Source: UBA2137 sp963740205 (GTDB lineage: Bacteria; Pseudomonadota; Alphaproteobacteria; Micavibrionales; Micavibrionaceae). Taken from it: 64,000 nt of DNA. This document shows positions 9,766 through 18,811 of the stretch, one piece after another. The notes under the pieces were generated by a model that made no database searches, had not been told where the DNA came from, and saw nothing but the letters and a program-made list of their open reading frames with translations. The position numbers were made by a program, and so were the translations under genes. Each line of letters opens with the position of its first letter. The first letter of the stretch is position 1. The stretch is from contig CAVUDD010000005.1 in the NCBI GenBank assembly GCA_963740205.1, positions 248,001-312,000 of the forward strand, read 5' to 3'.

Positions 9766-10278
9766 ATGTCCAAAAACCTTTTACCATCGCTATTTGTCTT
9801 AGTATTAATTTTTATAGTCGGTTGCGGCTTCGAGCCCATGTATGCAACTAAGACATTTGGCGGGAAAAATATATCTACAAAACTCTCACAAGTTTCGATT
9901 GCAAACATTCCCGACCGAGAGGGCCAGTTTTTAAGAAACGCACTTTATGATCGTTTTTACAGGAACGGTAAGCCTGTTAACCCGCAATACAAGCTTACAG
10001 TTAACAAGCCGAAAGAAATCCGCCAAGAACTAGATGTAACTACTGGGGCGGAATCCACGCGCGCGCAGTTGCGTCTATCTACCAACTTTTCACTTATAGA
10101 TGTAGGCACGGGTAAGAACATCTTAAGCGATAGAGCGGAAACCATTGCCGGCTTCAATATTCTTGCCGATGAATATGCAACTAGAGTGAGTGAAAACAAT
10201 ACGCGGGAAAATGCACTTAGTGACATTGCTCGTCAAATTGAACAAAAAGTAACCCTCAGATTAAACCAAGAGAACTAA
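9766..10278 (+). CDS. lptE: LPS-assembly lipoprotein LptE
   Basis: LptE plugs the LptD barrel in the outer membrane and helps place lipopolysaccharide on the cell surface. The 170-residue product begins with a lipoprotein signal (KNLLPSLFVLVLIFIVGC, lipobox IVGC) followed by GFEPMY, the classic start of the mature alphaproteobacterial protein. The body has the family pattern IPDREGQFLRNALYDRF and ends in a helix with ALSDIARQIEQKVTLRL. Start ATG 9766 has AAGGA at 9755-9759; an ATG at 9760 is too close to it. The gene sits between leuS and holA, the usual order, and its stop directly abuts the holA start, so the two are probably translationally coupled. Confidence 0.9.
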   Translation: MSKNLLPSLFVLVLIFIVGCGFEPMYATKTFGGKNISTKLSQVSIANIPDREGQFLRNALYDRFYRNGKPVNPQYKLTVNKPKEIRQELDVTTGAESTRAQLRLSTNFSLIDVGTGKNILSDRAETIAGFNILADEYATRVSENNTRENALSDIARQIEQKVTLRLNQEN

Positions 10279-11304
10279 ATGAAAGTCGCCTACAGAGACA
10301 CTAATGGTTTTCTTAATAACCCGCCAGACCACATACGTGTAATCCTCGTTTATGGTCCTGATTATGGTTTGATGAAAGAGCGCGCAAAAATTATTGGCAA
10401 AAATATCGTCGAAGACCTCAACGATCCCTTTAACGTTAGCGTCATAGATGCCGATCAAATTGAAGAAGATGCCGCCCTGTTATCGGCCGAGGCTAACGCT
10501 ACTTCTATGATGGGTGGACGCAGGTTGGTACTTGTGGATAAAGCTGTGGATAAAATAGAGCCTTCGCTTAAATTGTATCTTTCTGATAGCAACCCAAACA
10601 GCCTTATTATCCTACAGGCGGAAAACCTTTCTCCGCAGTCCAAACTACGAAAATTATGTGAAACACATAAGCAAGCTGCAGCGCTAGCCTGTTATGTTGA
10701 AGAGGAAAGAGATTTAGCCTCCCTTATAACGTCAATACTTATAGAGCGTGGAAACTACCGCATAGATAGAGACGCACTAAACTGGTTATCAACATCACTT
10801 AAAGGTGACCGTAGGCGTGTGCGTAATGAGATAGAAAAGCTGACCCTTTATAAGGGTTCAGATACAACTCAAATCACCCTAGACGAAGCGATGAAGGCCT
10901 GTGGAGATTCGGGTCAACGCTCGCTTGATGACTTGGTCTATGCATGTAGCGGTAGACAAGCCGATAATGCATTAAAAATCTACAATGAACTCGTTTCGGA
11001 CGGCGTTGCTGGAATGGCAATTCTTAGAAGCCTACAAAATCACTTTCGCAGGCTTTATCTTGTTAAGCAACTTATGTCAGAGGGAAATCCTTTTTCAGTA
11101 GCCTCAAAATCACTTACCCCACCGTTATTTTTCAAAGTCGAAAAGACGTTTGAATCTCATGTTAACAGGTGGTCGGAAGCGGCGTTAATTGCAAGCTTGT
11201 CAAAACTGATGGACCTCGAATCCTTATCTAAAAAAACGGGCTATAACGAGGAAGTGTACGTGGGTCAATTCATCGCCGGATTAGGACTAACCCGGGCAGC
11301 TTAA
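10279..11304 (+). CDS. holA: DNA polymerase III subunit delta
   Basis: HolA is the delta subunit of the clamp loader, which opens the beta sliding clamp during DNA replication. The 341-residue protein has the N-terminal AAA-like fold with VILVYGPDYGLMKERA, the region DPFNVSVIDADQIEED, the central GGRRLVLVD strand, and the C-terminal collar domain with FRRLYLVKQLMSEG. Its ATG follows the lptE stop with no gap. It converges on parB with a single base between the stops. Confidence 0.93.
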   Translation: MKVAYRDTNGFLNNPPDHIRVILVYGPDYGLMKERAKIIGKNIVEDLNDPFNVSVIDADQIEEDAALLSAEANATSMMGGRRLVLVDKAVDKIEPSLKLYLSDSNPNSLIILQAENLSPQSKLRKLCETHKQAAALACYVEEERDLASLITSILIERGNYRIDRDALNWLSTSLKGDRRRVRNEIEKLTLYKGSDTTQITLDEAMKACGDSGQRSLDDLVYACSGRQADNALKIYNELVSDGVAGMAILRSLQNHFRRLYLVKQLMSEGNPFSVASKSLTPPLFFKVEKTFESHVNRWSEAALIASLSKLMDLESLSKKTGYNEEVYVGQFIAGLGLTRAA

Positions 11305-11305
11305 C

Positions 11306-12256
11306 CTAATGAGGAATCTTAGTCAGACGATGAACAATCTCATCCAGCTGATCAAGGTCACGGAAGGCAATCGTCACCTTTCCAGCGGTGGAGCTTTTCA
11401 TATCAATGGTAACATTTAAGCCTATCTTATCCGAAACCTCTTTCTCAAGTGCAATTGTGTTTATATCTTTTTGTGTGGTTGCTTTTTTCTTTTTATTGGT
11501 CGAGCGACCTAGAGCAGTAAGTTTTTCGGCATCCCGAACACTAAGTCCACTATTTACAATTTGCTTTGCCATAGACAAAGGATCTTTTGCGGTAACGAGT
11601 GTGCGTGCATGCCCTGCACTTAATTCACCGTTCTCTAAAAATTTCTGAACCTCCTTGGGTAAAGTCGTTAATCGCACCATATTTGCGACATACGACCTAC
11701 TTTTACCAACAGATTGAGCAGCTTCGTTCTGCGTGTAGGAAAACTCCGCCATCAACTGCTCAAGGGCGCGCGCCTCGTCCAGTGGATTAAGATCTTCACG
11801 CTGTAGATTTTCAATAAGCCCAATCTCAAGTGTCTCTTTGTCCGTGAAGTTACGAATTATAACTGGAATTTCGTGTATACCCGCCTTTTGAGCCGCCCTC
11901 CAGCGACGTTCGCCTGCAACAATTTCGTACATACCATCAGAATCTGGGTTCGCTCTCACCAATAAAGGTTGAAGAACGCCATGCTCTCTCATGGAATCGG
12001 CTAGCTCGGCTATACGTTCGTCATTAAAGATGGTTCTCGGTTGATAAGGTCCAGGTGCAATCTGAGAGATACTGATTGCCTTACGTTGGGCCGAGGGTGT
12101 CTGCCCCTCATTATCAATTTGAGGATAAACACCTTCTTCATCTTCAAAAAGTGCATTGAGACCACGGCCTAAGCCACGCTTCTTAAAGCTCTTTTCTAAG
12201 GCCTCGTATATATCTTCACTATCTTCTAGGTTAGAATCTTTCTTTTTTGGGCTCAT
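11306..12256 (-). CDS. parB: Chromosome-partitioning protein ParB
   Basis: ParB is the CTP-dependent clamp that loads at parS sites and spreads along origin-proximal DNA for chromosome segregation. The 316-residue protein has the N-terminal RGLGRGLNALF, the segment PGPYQPRTIFNDERIAELADS, and the CTP-binding arginine-rich motif GERRWRAAQKAG. A helix-turn-helix follows in NEAAQSVGKSRSYVANMVRL. The C-terminal dimerisation domain is IALEKEVSDKIGLNVTI to the end. The N-terminal 20 residues (KKKDSNLEDSEDIYEALEKS) are an acidic extension that ParA may contact. parB overlaps parA by 4 bp. Its target sites lie 1.2-4.6 kb upstream in this same block. Confidence 0.96.
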   Translation of the reverse strand: MSPKKKDSNLEDSEDIYEALEKSFKKRGLGRGLNALFEDEEGVYPQIDNEGQTPSAQRKAISISQIAPGPYQPRTIFNDERIAELADSMREHGVLQPLLVRANPDSDGMYEIVAGERRWRAAQKAGIHEIPVIIRNFTDKETLEIGLIENLQREDLNPLDEARALEQLMAEFSYTQNEAAQSVGKSRSYVANMVRLTTLPKEVQKFLENGELSAGHARTLVTAKDPLSMAKQIVNSGLSVRDAEKLTALGRSTNKKKKATTQKDINTIALEKEVSDKIGLNVTIDMKSSTAGKVTIAFRDLDQLDEIVHRLTKIPH

Positions 12257-13092
12257 GACGCAATCCGCATATCTTCAGTTATCTTTTTTTCACGGCGAAG
12301 AACTTCTCCTGCCAGCTTTATGTACGCCTTAGCACCCGTGCAATTCATATCATAGACAATGGCAGGAAGACCAAATGATGGCGCCTCCGAGAGACGTACA
12401 TTTCTTGGAATAACTGTCTTATAGACAATATCGCCAAAGTGATCTCGTACATCTTGCTCAACTAAACCAGACAGGTTGTTTCGACGATCATACATCGTAA
12501 GCACGACACCCTGTATCTCCAAATCAGGGTTAAAATTGAGCCTTACACGTTCGATTGTCTTCTTAAGGTGACTAAGGCCTTCCAATGCAAAAAACTCACA
12601 CTGCAAAGGAACAACTATAGAATCAACAGCAACAAAAGCGTTTAATGTCAGCAGGCTAAGAGATGGGGGGCAATCAATAATGACATAATCATAAGGCATT
12701 GGCTTACGCAAGACCTCACGGAGTCTATACTCGCGTCTTTGTGTTTCCACTAATTCTATTTCAGCGCCAGAGAGATGAATAGAAGATGGTATAACATATA
12801 AATTTGGTACACGCGTAGAAACGGCAATTTCGGACGCCTCGCGCTTTTCGAACAGTAAATCATACGCGCTGGCACGAATTGCAGAGCGACGTACGCCTAA
12901 ACCTGTTGAAGCATTTCCTTGTGGGTCCAGATCAATAAGTAAAACTTTTTTACCTACAGCGCACAAAGCAGTCGCAAGGTTTACGGCTGTTGTCGTCTTA
13001 CCAACGCCGCCCTTTTGGTTGGCGACTGCCCAAAATCGCGGGAGTCGATGGTTATGTGATGCTTTTGTATTCTGCTTCATAACTAAACCCAT
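12253..13092 (-). CDS. parA: Chromosome-partitioning ATPase ParA
   Basis: ParA is a Walker-type ATPase whose DNA-bound gradient moves ParB-parS complexes. Visible motifs are the deviant Walker A KGGVGKTTTAVNLA (residues about 28-41), Walker A' LLIDLDPQGNASTGLG and Walker B YVIIDCPPSLSLLTLNA. The 279-residue length is normal. ATG 13092 has no good ribosome binding site; an in-frame ATG 12 bp further in (MKQNTK) is an alternative. It is the second-last gene of the minus-strand series mnmE-mnmG-rsmG-parA-parB, and a 77-bp gap separates it from rsmG. Confidence 0.96.
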   Translation of the reverse strand: MGLVMKQNTKASHNHRLPRFWAVANQKGGVGKTTTAVNLATALCAVGKKVLLIDLDPQGNASTGLGVRRSAIRASAYDLLFEKREASEIAVSTRVPNLYVIPSSIHLSGAEIELVETQRREYRLREVLRKPMPYDYVIIDCPPSLSLLTLNAFVAVDSIVVPLQCEFFALEGLSHLKKTIERVRLNFNPDLEIQGVVLTMYDRRNNLSGLVEQDVRDHFGDIVYKTVIPRNVRLSEAPSFGLPAIVYDMNCTGAKAYIKLAGEVLRREKKITEDMRIAS

Positions 13093-13169
13093 ATTTTTCT
13101 GTTAAGGAATGCCATCATAATGATGAAAAACATCATAAAATTCAATTTTTTAAGAAACTGGATTAAGTC

Positions 13170-13784
13170 TTATACACAGCGTAAGCGTGTTATTTCCAAT
13201 ATTCGCGCCTCTTTTGAAGTTTTACTTTGATGAATTACACAATCAAAATCGAAATTCGCTTTAGAATCTTCAATTTCCAAACTCCAGTTTTTACCCTTTG
13301 GGAACACAAAACATATTTTTTCACAATCTACCCCCCAAAGTTCATAGCAATAGGCTAATAATTTATCCAAAGATGCGAGGGCTCTTGCTGTTACAATATC
13401 TGGAGCGGTTAGTAAAATTTCTTCTATTCTTTTGTTCTGGATATCAAGGTTGCGAATCTTTGTTTCACGTGAAACAGCCCTAAGAAAGCTACACTTACGC
13501 GAATCTGACTCTATCAGAGTAACTTTATTTTCTGTTGATAACGCAATTACAAGGCCTGGAAAGCCCGCACCACTCCCAAGATCATATATATTTTTCTGAC
13601 CCTCGGGTAAAATACTAATGAGCTGTAGGGCATCATCAAAATGTCTTTGCCACACATCATCCTCGGGTGAATTACTAATTAAGTTTATTTTCCTTTGCCA
13701 CCGTAAAAGCAAATCATAATAAATTTTTAGATTTTCATATGTTTCACGTGAAACATTATTAAGGGCTTCATACTTAGGCGGCAT
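13170..13784 (-). CDS. rsmG: 16S rRNA (guanine-N7) methyltransferase RsmG (GidB)
   Basis: RsmG adds the N7-methyl group to G527 of 16S rRNA using SAM. The 204-residue protein has LRWQRKINLISNSPEDDVWQ, the SAM-binding loop YDLGSGAGFPGLVIAL, VTLIESDSRKCSFLRAV and DIVTARALASLDKLL. The start overlaps the mnmG 3' end by 11 bp, so expression is probably coupled. Two perfect parS palindromes lie inside the gene and encode VSRET both times (residues about 10-15 and 103-107), a DNA-level constraint written into the protein. Confidence 0.95.
   Translation of the reverse strand: MPPKYEALNNVSRETYENLKIYYDLLLRWQRKINLISNSPEDDVWQRHFDDALQLISILPEGQKNIYDLGSGAGFPGLVIALSTENKVTLIESDSRKCSFLRAVSRETKIRNLDIQNKRIEEILLTAPDIVTARALASLDKLLAYCYELWGVDCEKICFVFPKGKNWSLEIEDSKANFDFDCVIHQSKTSKEARILEITRLRCV
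13461..13476. promoter_or_regulatory. parS site 1 (perfect)
   Basis: TGTTTCACGTGAAACA, an exact match to the consensus chromosomal parS palindrome bound by ParB. It lies inside rsmG and encodes VSRET in the rsmG frame. Confidence 0.93.
13740..13755. promoter_or_regulatory. parS site 2 (perfect)
   Basis: A second exact TGTTTCACGTGAAACA, in the first codons of rsmG, again encoding VSRET. It is 279 bp from site 1. Confidence 0.93.
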
Positions 13785-15660
13785 TTTTACGCTTTACATT
13801 CTGCTTAACCACACGCAAAAGCGACATTAGGGCCGAAGGCGTTACTCCTGGTATTCTTGATGCCGCCCCTAGTGTCTGAGGTTTTGCTGTTTCAAGCTTT
13901 TGGACAACCTCATTAGAAAGAGAGCCAATATCCTTGTAAATAATGTTTTTAGGAATAATTAGATTCTCATCACGCTTAAAAGCTTCTATGTCTGCATCCT
14001 GCCTATCCATATAACCACTATAAATAGCGTCAATTTCAATCTGCTCACAAATAGCGTCATCGATAGAAGACAGTTCTGGCCAGGCCTTAAGAACTTCACT
14101 CCAACCAAAATTGGGGTATCTAAGAAGGTCAAATGCAGTCCTATATTTGCCATCTTTATTGATGAGAATGCCTAGGTTTTCCAATTCGTTCGGGGTTGCT
14201 CTCTTTTCATTAATAAGCTTCCTTGCCATCAGAAGTTTACCTTCTTTTTCAAGCCAATTTTTCTGACGTATTTCACCTACGCATCCAAATTCTATGCCCT
14301 TACTTGTTAGCCTTTGATCTGCATTATCGGCACGTAATTTAAGGCGATATTCTGCACGGCTTGTGAACATTCTGTACGGTTCAGGCGCGCCTCGAGTAAT
14401 TAAGTCATCCACAAGAACACCTATATAGGCCTCCGAACGATCAAGTATGAATTTAGATGTTTCACGTGAAACGTTATTGGACTTTAGTGCCGCATTTAAT
14501 CCCGCAACAAGACCTTGTGCACCGGCTTCCTCATAACCTGTTGTTCCATTAATTTGCCCAGCTAAGAATAACCCGCTTACTTGTTTTGTCTCTAGCGTGT
14601 TTGTAAGACTTCTTGGGTCAACATAATCATATTCGATTGCATACGCCCACTCGGCTACGCGGACATTTTCAAGACCAGGAATAGTCCTTAGCATTTCTTC
14701 TTGTACATCTATAGGAAGTGCATTGGATATGCCATTTGGATAAACTAAATCGCTGTCTAACCCCTCGGGTTCTAGGAAAATTTGATGCCTATCTTTATCA
14801 GTAAATCTTGTAACTTTATCTTCTATTGATGGGCAATAGCGCGGTCCTTCGCCTTTGATCTGTCCAGAATAAAGAGGTGCTTGGTGGATATTGTCACGAA
14901 TGACCTTGTGGGTTTTCTCTGTAGTGTACGTAATGTAACAAGATATCTGTGGGACGGTAATCTCAGCACTTAAAAAGGAAAATGGTGCCGGCACATCATC
15001 TCCCGGTTGCTCCTTGCAAGCATCCCAATCGATGGAGTTTTTATAAAGCCTTGCTGGGGTTCCTGTTTTTAAACGTCCTAGCGGGAATCCCAGCCTCTCA
15101 AGTGTTAAAGCTAGACCTGTTGCTGGTGCCTCGCCAACACGTCCCGCTGGTGTCTGCTCTTTACCTCTGTGAATCACGCCCCTTAGGAAGGTTCCTGTTG
15201 TTATAATTACAGATTTTGATTTCAATCTTTGGCCTGATGATGTCACAACACCCTCAATGTGAGTGCTATCTGAAGATAAAATCAAGTCCTCTGCACCATC
15301 CTCAATAAATGTTAGGTTCTTTTGTTCCTTTAGGGCTTTTTGCATAGCTTCGGCATACAGCTTCCTATCTGCTTGTGCCCTAGGGCCTCGAACTGCAGCG
15401 CCTTTCGACGCATTCAGCATCCTATACTGTATTCCTGATTGATCTATAACGCGCCCCATAAGCCCGTCTAAAGCGTCAATTTCACGCACTAAATGTCCCT
15501 TGCCAAGGCCCCCAATAGCTGGATTACAGGACATAGCCCCAATTGTGTCTAGCTTGTGTGTTAAAAGTACCGTTTTGGCACCCATACGTGCTGAAGCAGC
15601 CGCAGCTTCACAGCCAGCGTGCCCACCACCAATCACAATGACATCAAAATCCTTGTCCAT
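13774..15660 (-). CDS. mnmG: tRNA uridine-34 carboxymethylaminomethyl modification protein MnmG
   Basis: MnmG (GidA) is the FAD-binding partner of MnmE; together they install the cmnm5/nm5 group at U34 of tRNAs reading split codon boxes. The 628-residue protein begins with the FAD motif VIVIGGGHAGCEAA, followed by MSCNPAIGGLGKGHLVREIDALDG, which is diagnostic. Further on are TPAGRVGEAP, CPSIEDKVTRF and the second FAD segment GLFLAGQINGTTGYEEAGAQG. The C-terminal MnmE/tRNA-binding part is complete (LGAASRIPGVTPSALMSLL). A near-perfect parS site encodes VSRET near residue 400. mnmE lies 38 bp upstream. Confidence 0.97.
   Translation of the reverse strand: MDKDFDVIVIGGGHAGCEAAAASARMGAKTVLLTHKLDTIGAMSCNPAIGGLGKGHLVREIDALDGLMGRVIDQSGIQYRMLNASKGAAVRGPRAQADRKLYAEAMQKALKEQKNLTFIEDGAEDLILSSDSTHIEGVVTSSGQRLKSKSVIITTGTFLRGVIHRGKEQTPAGRVGEAPATGLALTLERLGFPLGRLKTGTPARLYKNSIDWDACKEQPGDDVPAPFSFLSAEITVPQISCYITYTTEKTHKVIRDNIHQAPLYSGQIKGEGPRYCPSIEDKVTRFTDKDRHQIFLEPEGLDSDLVYPNGISNALPIDVQEEMLRTIPGLENVRVAEWAYAIEYDYVDPRSLTNTLETKQVSGLFLAGQINGTTGYEEAGAQGLVAGLNAALKSNNVSRETSKFILDRSEAYIGVLVDDLITRGAPEPYRMFTSRAEYRLKLRADNADQRLTSKGIEFGCVGEIRQKNWLEKEGKLLMARKLINEKRATPNELENLGILINKDGKYRTAFDLLRYPNFGWSEVLKAWPELSSIDDAICEQIEIDAIYSGYMDRQDADIEAFKRDENLIIPKNIIYKDIGSLSNEVVQKLETAKPQTLGAASRIPGVTPSALMSLLRVVKQNVKRKNAA
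14458..14473. promoter_or_regulatory. parS site 3 (15 of 16 match)
   Basis: TGTTTCACGTGAAACG inside mnmG, differing from the consensus only in the last base. It encodes VSRET in the mnmG frame. Confidence 0.88.
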
Positions 15661-15698
15661 GAGGCAGATATATACATATAAAAGTTGAAAATTACCAG

Positions 15699-17045
15699 TT
15701 ATTTCCCTATGCAGAAATCCTTGAAAATAACATCTAGAAGATCTTCTACATCGACGCGACCAGTTATACGCCCTATTGAACGCAAAGAAAGCCTTACGTC
15801 CTCTGCCAAAAGGTCTGGTTGTGATGTGCTTAGTGCACGTTCAAGGTGCTCCTGCGCCTCCTCTAATGAAGATCTATGCCTTTTCCTGGTTAGAGAAACT
15901 GACGTTTTGTTGCCTATCAATAACTTGATGCGTTTTTCCATTGTCTGCAGTAAAACCGATAAACCCTCCTCATTTTCAGCGGACAGAGAAATATACATTT
16001 CATCAGCTGTATCGACCATAAGATCAGATTTATTCATTATTAAAATGGAGCGATCATCAATCAAGTTAAGTGTATTCTGTTGTGTCTCAAGTCTCTTTGC
16101 ACCATTAAACACTAAAAGTGTTAAATCAGCTTTTCGTGCTGTATCAAGCGCTCTTTTTATGCCTTCGCGCTCTATTTTATCTTGGCCTTGATTGGATAAC
16201 TGTTCTGGCCTTAGGCCTGCCGTATCAGATAAAATAACTGGGATTCCGGATATATTGAGGTGAACCTCAATAATATCCCTTGTTGTACCCTCGACATCTG
16301 ACACCAATGCAACATCTCTGCGCGCCAACGCATTTACTAATGTAGATTTACCCGCGTTAGGCGCACCAACAACAGCAATCCTAACACCTTCTCGCAACAT
16401 CTCTCCGCGTCTGTTGTCATTAAGATGTTCTGCTATTTCCTGACTAAGATGCGCAACATCGTTTAATACTGGCGTCAAGAAATCATCAGGCAATTCCTCG
16501 TCTGCAAAATCTATGGAAGCCTCTAGGTAAGCGAGAGATTTTTTTAAACGCATCGCCCATTCTTCGTATATTTTACCCAAACGCCCTTCAAGCTGTGAAA
16601 GAGCTTGATCTTTTTGTAGTTGGGTTTCCGCATGTATTAAATCTGCAACTGCCTCGGCTTCGGTTAAGTCCATTTTACCGTTCTCAAAGGCGCGCCTTGT
16701 AAATTCGCCCGCTTCAGCCTGACGCACACCTTCCAAGCCTCCTAATACATTTAAGATCTCATCAATAACCGCAGGGCTGCCGTGGCAATGTATTTCGGCA
16801 CAATCTTCCCCTGTATAGCTATGGGGGGCAGGAAAAAATATACAAACTACTTGGTCAATTGTTTCACGTGAAACAGGGTGTATCATCTTTACATATGTCG
16901 CCTTACGCGACTCAAACCTTTTGTTTTTTGAGTGCGCTCTTAAAATATCTTGTGATTTCTCTCCAGAAAGACGAACGATCGCTACGCCCGAAGATCCATA
17001 AGGAGTAGAAAGCGCATAAATTGTTTCACGTGTATGTCCAGTCAT
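15699..17045 (-). CDS. mnmE: tRNA modification GTPase MnmE
   Basis: MnmE (TrmE) is the G-protein partner of MnmG in U34 modification. The 448-residue protein has the N-terminal tetrahydrofolate-binding domain (TIYALSTPYGSSGVAIVRLSG) and the helical domain. The G domain has G1 GAPNAGKSTLVNAL, G2 VEGTTRDIIE, G3 DTAGLR and G4 MNKSDL. It ends in CIGK, the conserved C-terminal CxGK motif with its catalytic cysteine. A perfect parS site at 16860-16875 encodes VSRET near residue 58-62, and a half-matching palindrome lies at the start codon end of the gene. Confidence 0.97.
   Translation of the reverse strand: MTGHTRETIYALSTPYGSSGVAIVRLSGEKSQDILRAHSKNKRFESRKATYVKMIHPVSRETIDQVVCIFFPAPHSYTGEDCAEIHCHGSPAVIDEILNVLGGLEGVRQAEAGEFTRRAFENGKMDLTEAEAVADLIHAETQLQKDQALSQLEGRLGKIYEEWAMRLKKSLAYLEASIDFADEELPDDFLTPVLNDVAHLSQEIAEHLNDNRRGEMLREGVRIAVVGAPNAGKSTLVNALARRDVALVSDVEGTTRDIIEVHLNISGIPVILSDTAGLRPEQLSNQGQDKIEREGIKRALDTARKADLTLLVFNGAKRLETQQNTLNLIDDRSILIMNKSDLMVDTADEMYISLSAENEEGLSVLLQTMEKRIKLLIGNKTSVSLTRKRHRSSLEEAQEHLERALSTSQPDLLAEDVRLSLRSIGRITGRVDVEDLLDVIFKDFCIGK
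16860..16875. promoter_or_regulatory. parS site 4 (perfect)
   Basis: An exact TGTTTCACGTGAAACA inside mnmE, encoding VSRET. A degenerate relative (TGTTTCACGTGTATGT, 11 of 16 from the left) follows at 17022-17037 and may be a weak site or chance. Confidence 0.93.
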
Positions 17046-17163
17046 AATACTCCTAAGAGTCCTTTTTATTGAATGAAAGAAAAAAGATAAAACTTTTCAC
17101 TGCAAGATGAAAGCTTATTACCTATAATCGTGACAAACACATGAAACGACATAGTATAAAAGT

Positions 17164-18792
17164 ATGAACGAAGCCCCATCTTCATTGGATAACTCGCCAA
17201 TCCCCCATCAACTTTCCGAGCCAATCAAAGACGGGTTGCTAAAAAAAATATCAAGAGAGATAGCGGGAAACACCAAGGTAAAGTCTCGATTATCTTTTGA
17301 TGGTTACTCAGGCCACATCCATGAATGTGAATGCACCTCAAATATTCGCGTCTCTACCGATACATTGCGTGAAATCCTTAAAGGGAAGCAGATGCCGGGT
17401 GAATTACTATCATCAGCAGAGCAATTAAATGAGGCTCTAAGTAAAGCCTCGGATATATCTAGCAACTATGAAAAGGCTATGGAAATAAGGCATTTTCTTC
17501 TTGGGCGTGAAGATAAATTATTTGCTTCAAAAGATAGAGCCGTCAAAATCCCACAAATATCTAAGCAGTACTGCCTCCATCTTCCATGTAAGACCTGTCA
17601 TGCTCAAGGAAGCATGGATTGCCCCTCGTGCAGAGGTCAGGGACGCACAACCTGCCCCTCGTGTCGCGCGCGAGGTCATATGCCATGCGCCATTTGCAGG
17701 GGATCTGGGCACCAACACACCGCACAAGGACAGGTGGTTTGCGCTCATTGCCAGGGAAGAAGACAGATTTCTTGTCGTACTTGTCAGGGACGTGGGCAGA
17801 CGGCTTGCGGCAAATGTGGGGCAAAAGGAAAAACAAGTTGTAGGGAATGCTCGGGAACGGGCTGGCTTACAGAAAGCGCGAAACTAGATTGCGTCGCCGA
17901 AATAGACTTCCAAATTAACGGAAGTAGCTGCCCAGAATCTATGAAAAGGGCTATAGAGACCAAGGGTCAACAGCTTTACCGTACGGAAAATCTCACGCTC
18001 TCAATAGAGGCTCCTAATCAAAGTGAGTTACAAAGTGAACGTAGCGATCCGTTGAGTATTAACTACAAGGCGGTTTGTCCTTATGGCGCGGCTAGCTTTA
18101 GTTACGCCAATAAAAAATTTGATATTGATTTGATTGGAAACGGGGGCGTTATTGCGCGCTGCCCTCCTTTTGTTGAAACACTTGGGGCTGAAGGCATTGC
18201 AGAATTAATGGCTGCTGCAAAAGCGCCCCCTCAGCAAACCGAAAAACATCTTAAAAAGGCTAAAGACTATCGCATTATCAAGGAAGTTCTTGTTCTAACC
18301 TTGCAAAACAAACCCTCATTTGTCTTTAAGACTCTTCAAAAGAGATACCCAAAGGGAATAAGGCCGCAAACGATTAAATCACTTATTATGGCCGCACAAA
18401 AATCGTTTAAAGATTTGTCTCGCGCCTCACGCTACAAAGGGGTTGGATTGGGCCTAATTATTGCAGCTATTGTGCAGGCAATTTATAATTTAGGCCTAAG
18501 AAGCAGCATTGCAGGCAATTTACCACCTACACAAGAGCTATTCATAGATATAGTTGTGTTCGGGATTGGTTTTACACTTAATTTGGTGAGCGTAGAACTT
18601 CTTGGTAGATCAGGACTTCTAAAAACACTGCAGAAGCTGACGGGGCAAAAATTATCTATGAAAGGTATTCGCTTTGATAAGGGAAAAACACGCATTTGGT
18701 CAATGTTGGGAAATGTGATTATTGTGGCTTTAGTATGGTGGATCGCCACAATTTTAGGATTTTCTGCCAAACCAGAATGGCTGCCTTTATAA
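17164..18792 (+). CDS. Membrane protein with eight DnaJ-type CxxCxxxG zinc-finger repeats
   Basis: A 542-residue protein with no J domain. After an N-terminal helical part (residues 1-135), residues about 139-238 hold eight units of the DnaJ cysteine-rich type: CKTCHAQG, CPSCRGQG, CPSCRARG, CAICRGSG, CAHCQGRR, CRTCQGRG, CGKCGAKG and CRECSGTG. DnaJ has four such units forming two zinc sites, so this could carry four. The middle part (240-420) is soluble and unrecognised. Two or three C-terminal transmembrane segments follow (GVGLGLIIAAIVQAIYNLGL, LFIDIVVFGIGFTLNLVSV and VIIVALVWWIATILGF). It is divergent from mnmE and sits alone on the plus strand. A role in protein folding or disulfide/zinc handling at the membrane is possible but not shown. 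Confidence 0.8.
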   Translation: MNEAPSSLDNSPIPHQLSEPIKDGLLKKISREIAGNTKVKSRLSFDGYSGHIHECECTSNIRVSTDTLREILKGKQMPGELLSSAEQLNEALSKASDISSNYEKAMEIRHFLLGREDKLFASKDRAVKIPQISKQYCLHLPCKTCHAQGSMDCPSCRGQGRTTCPSCRARGHMPCAICRGSGHQHTAQGQVVCAHCQGRRQISCRTCQGRGQTACGKCGAKGKTSCRECSGTGWLTESAKLDCVAEIDFQINGSSCPESMKRAIETKGQQLYRTENLTLSIEAPNQSELQSERSDPLSINYKAVCPYGAASFSYANKKFDIDLIGNGGVIARCPPFVETLGAEGIAELMAAAKAPPQQTEKHLKKAKDYRIIKEVLVLTLQNKPSFVFKTLQKRYPKGIRPQTIKSLIMAAQKSFKDLSRASRYKGVGLGLIIAAIVQAIYNLGLRSSIAGNLPPTQELFIDIVVFGIGFTLNLVSVELLGRSGLLKTLQKLTGQKLSMKGIRFDKGKTRIWSMLGNVIIVALVWWIATILGFSAKPEWLPL

Positions 18793-18811
18793 ATAGCCTG
18801 CCAAAGAAATA

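Noticed and set aside
17022..17037. Fifth parS site at the mnmE start
   Set aside because: Only one half matches the consensus; mentioned with site 4 as a weak relative.
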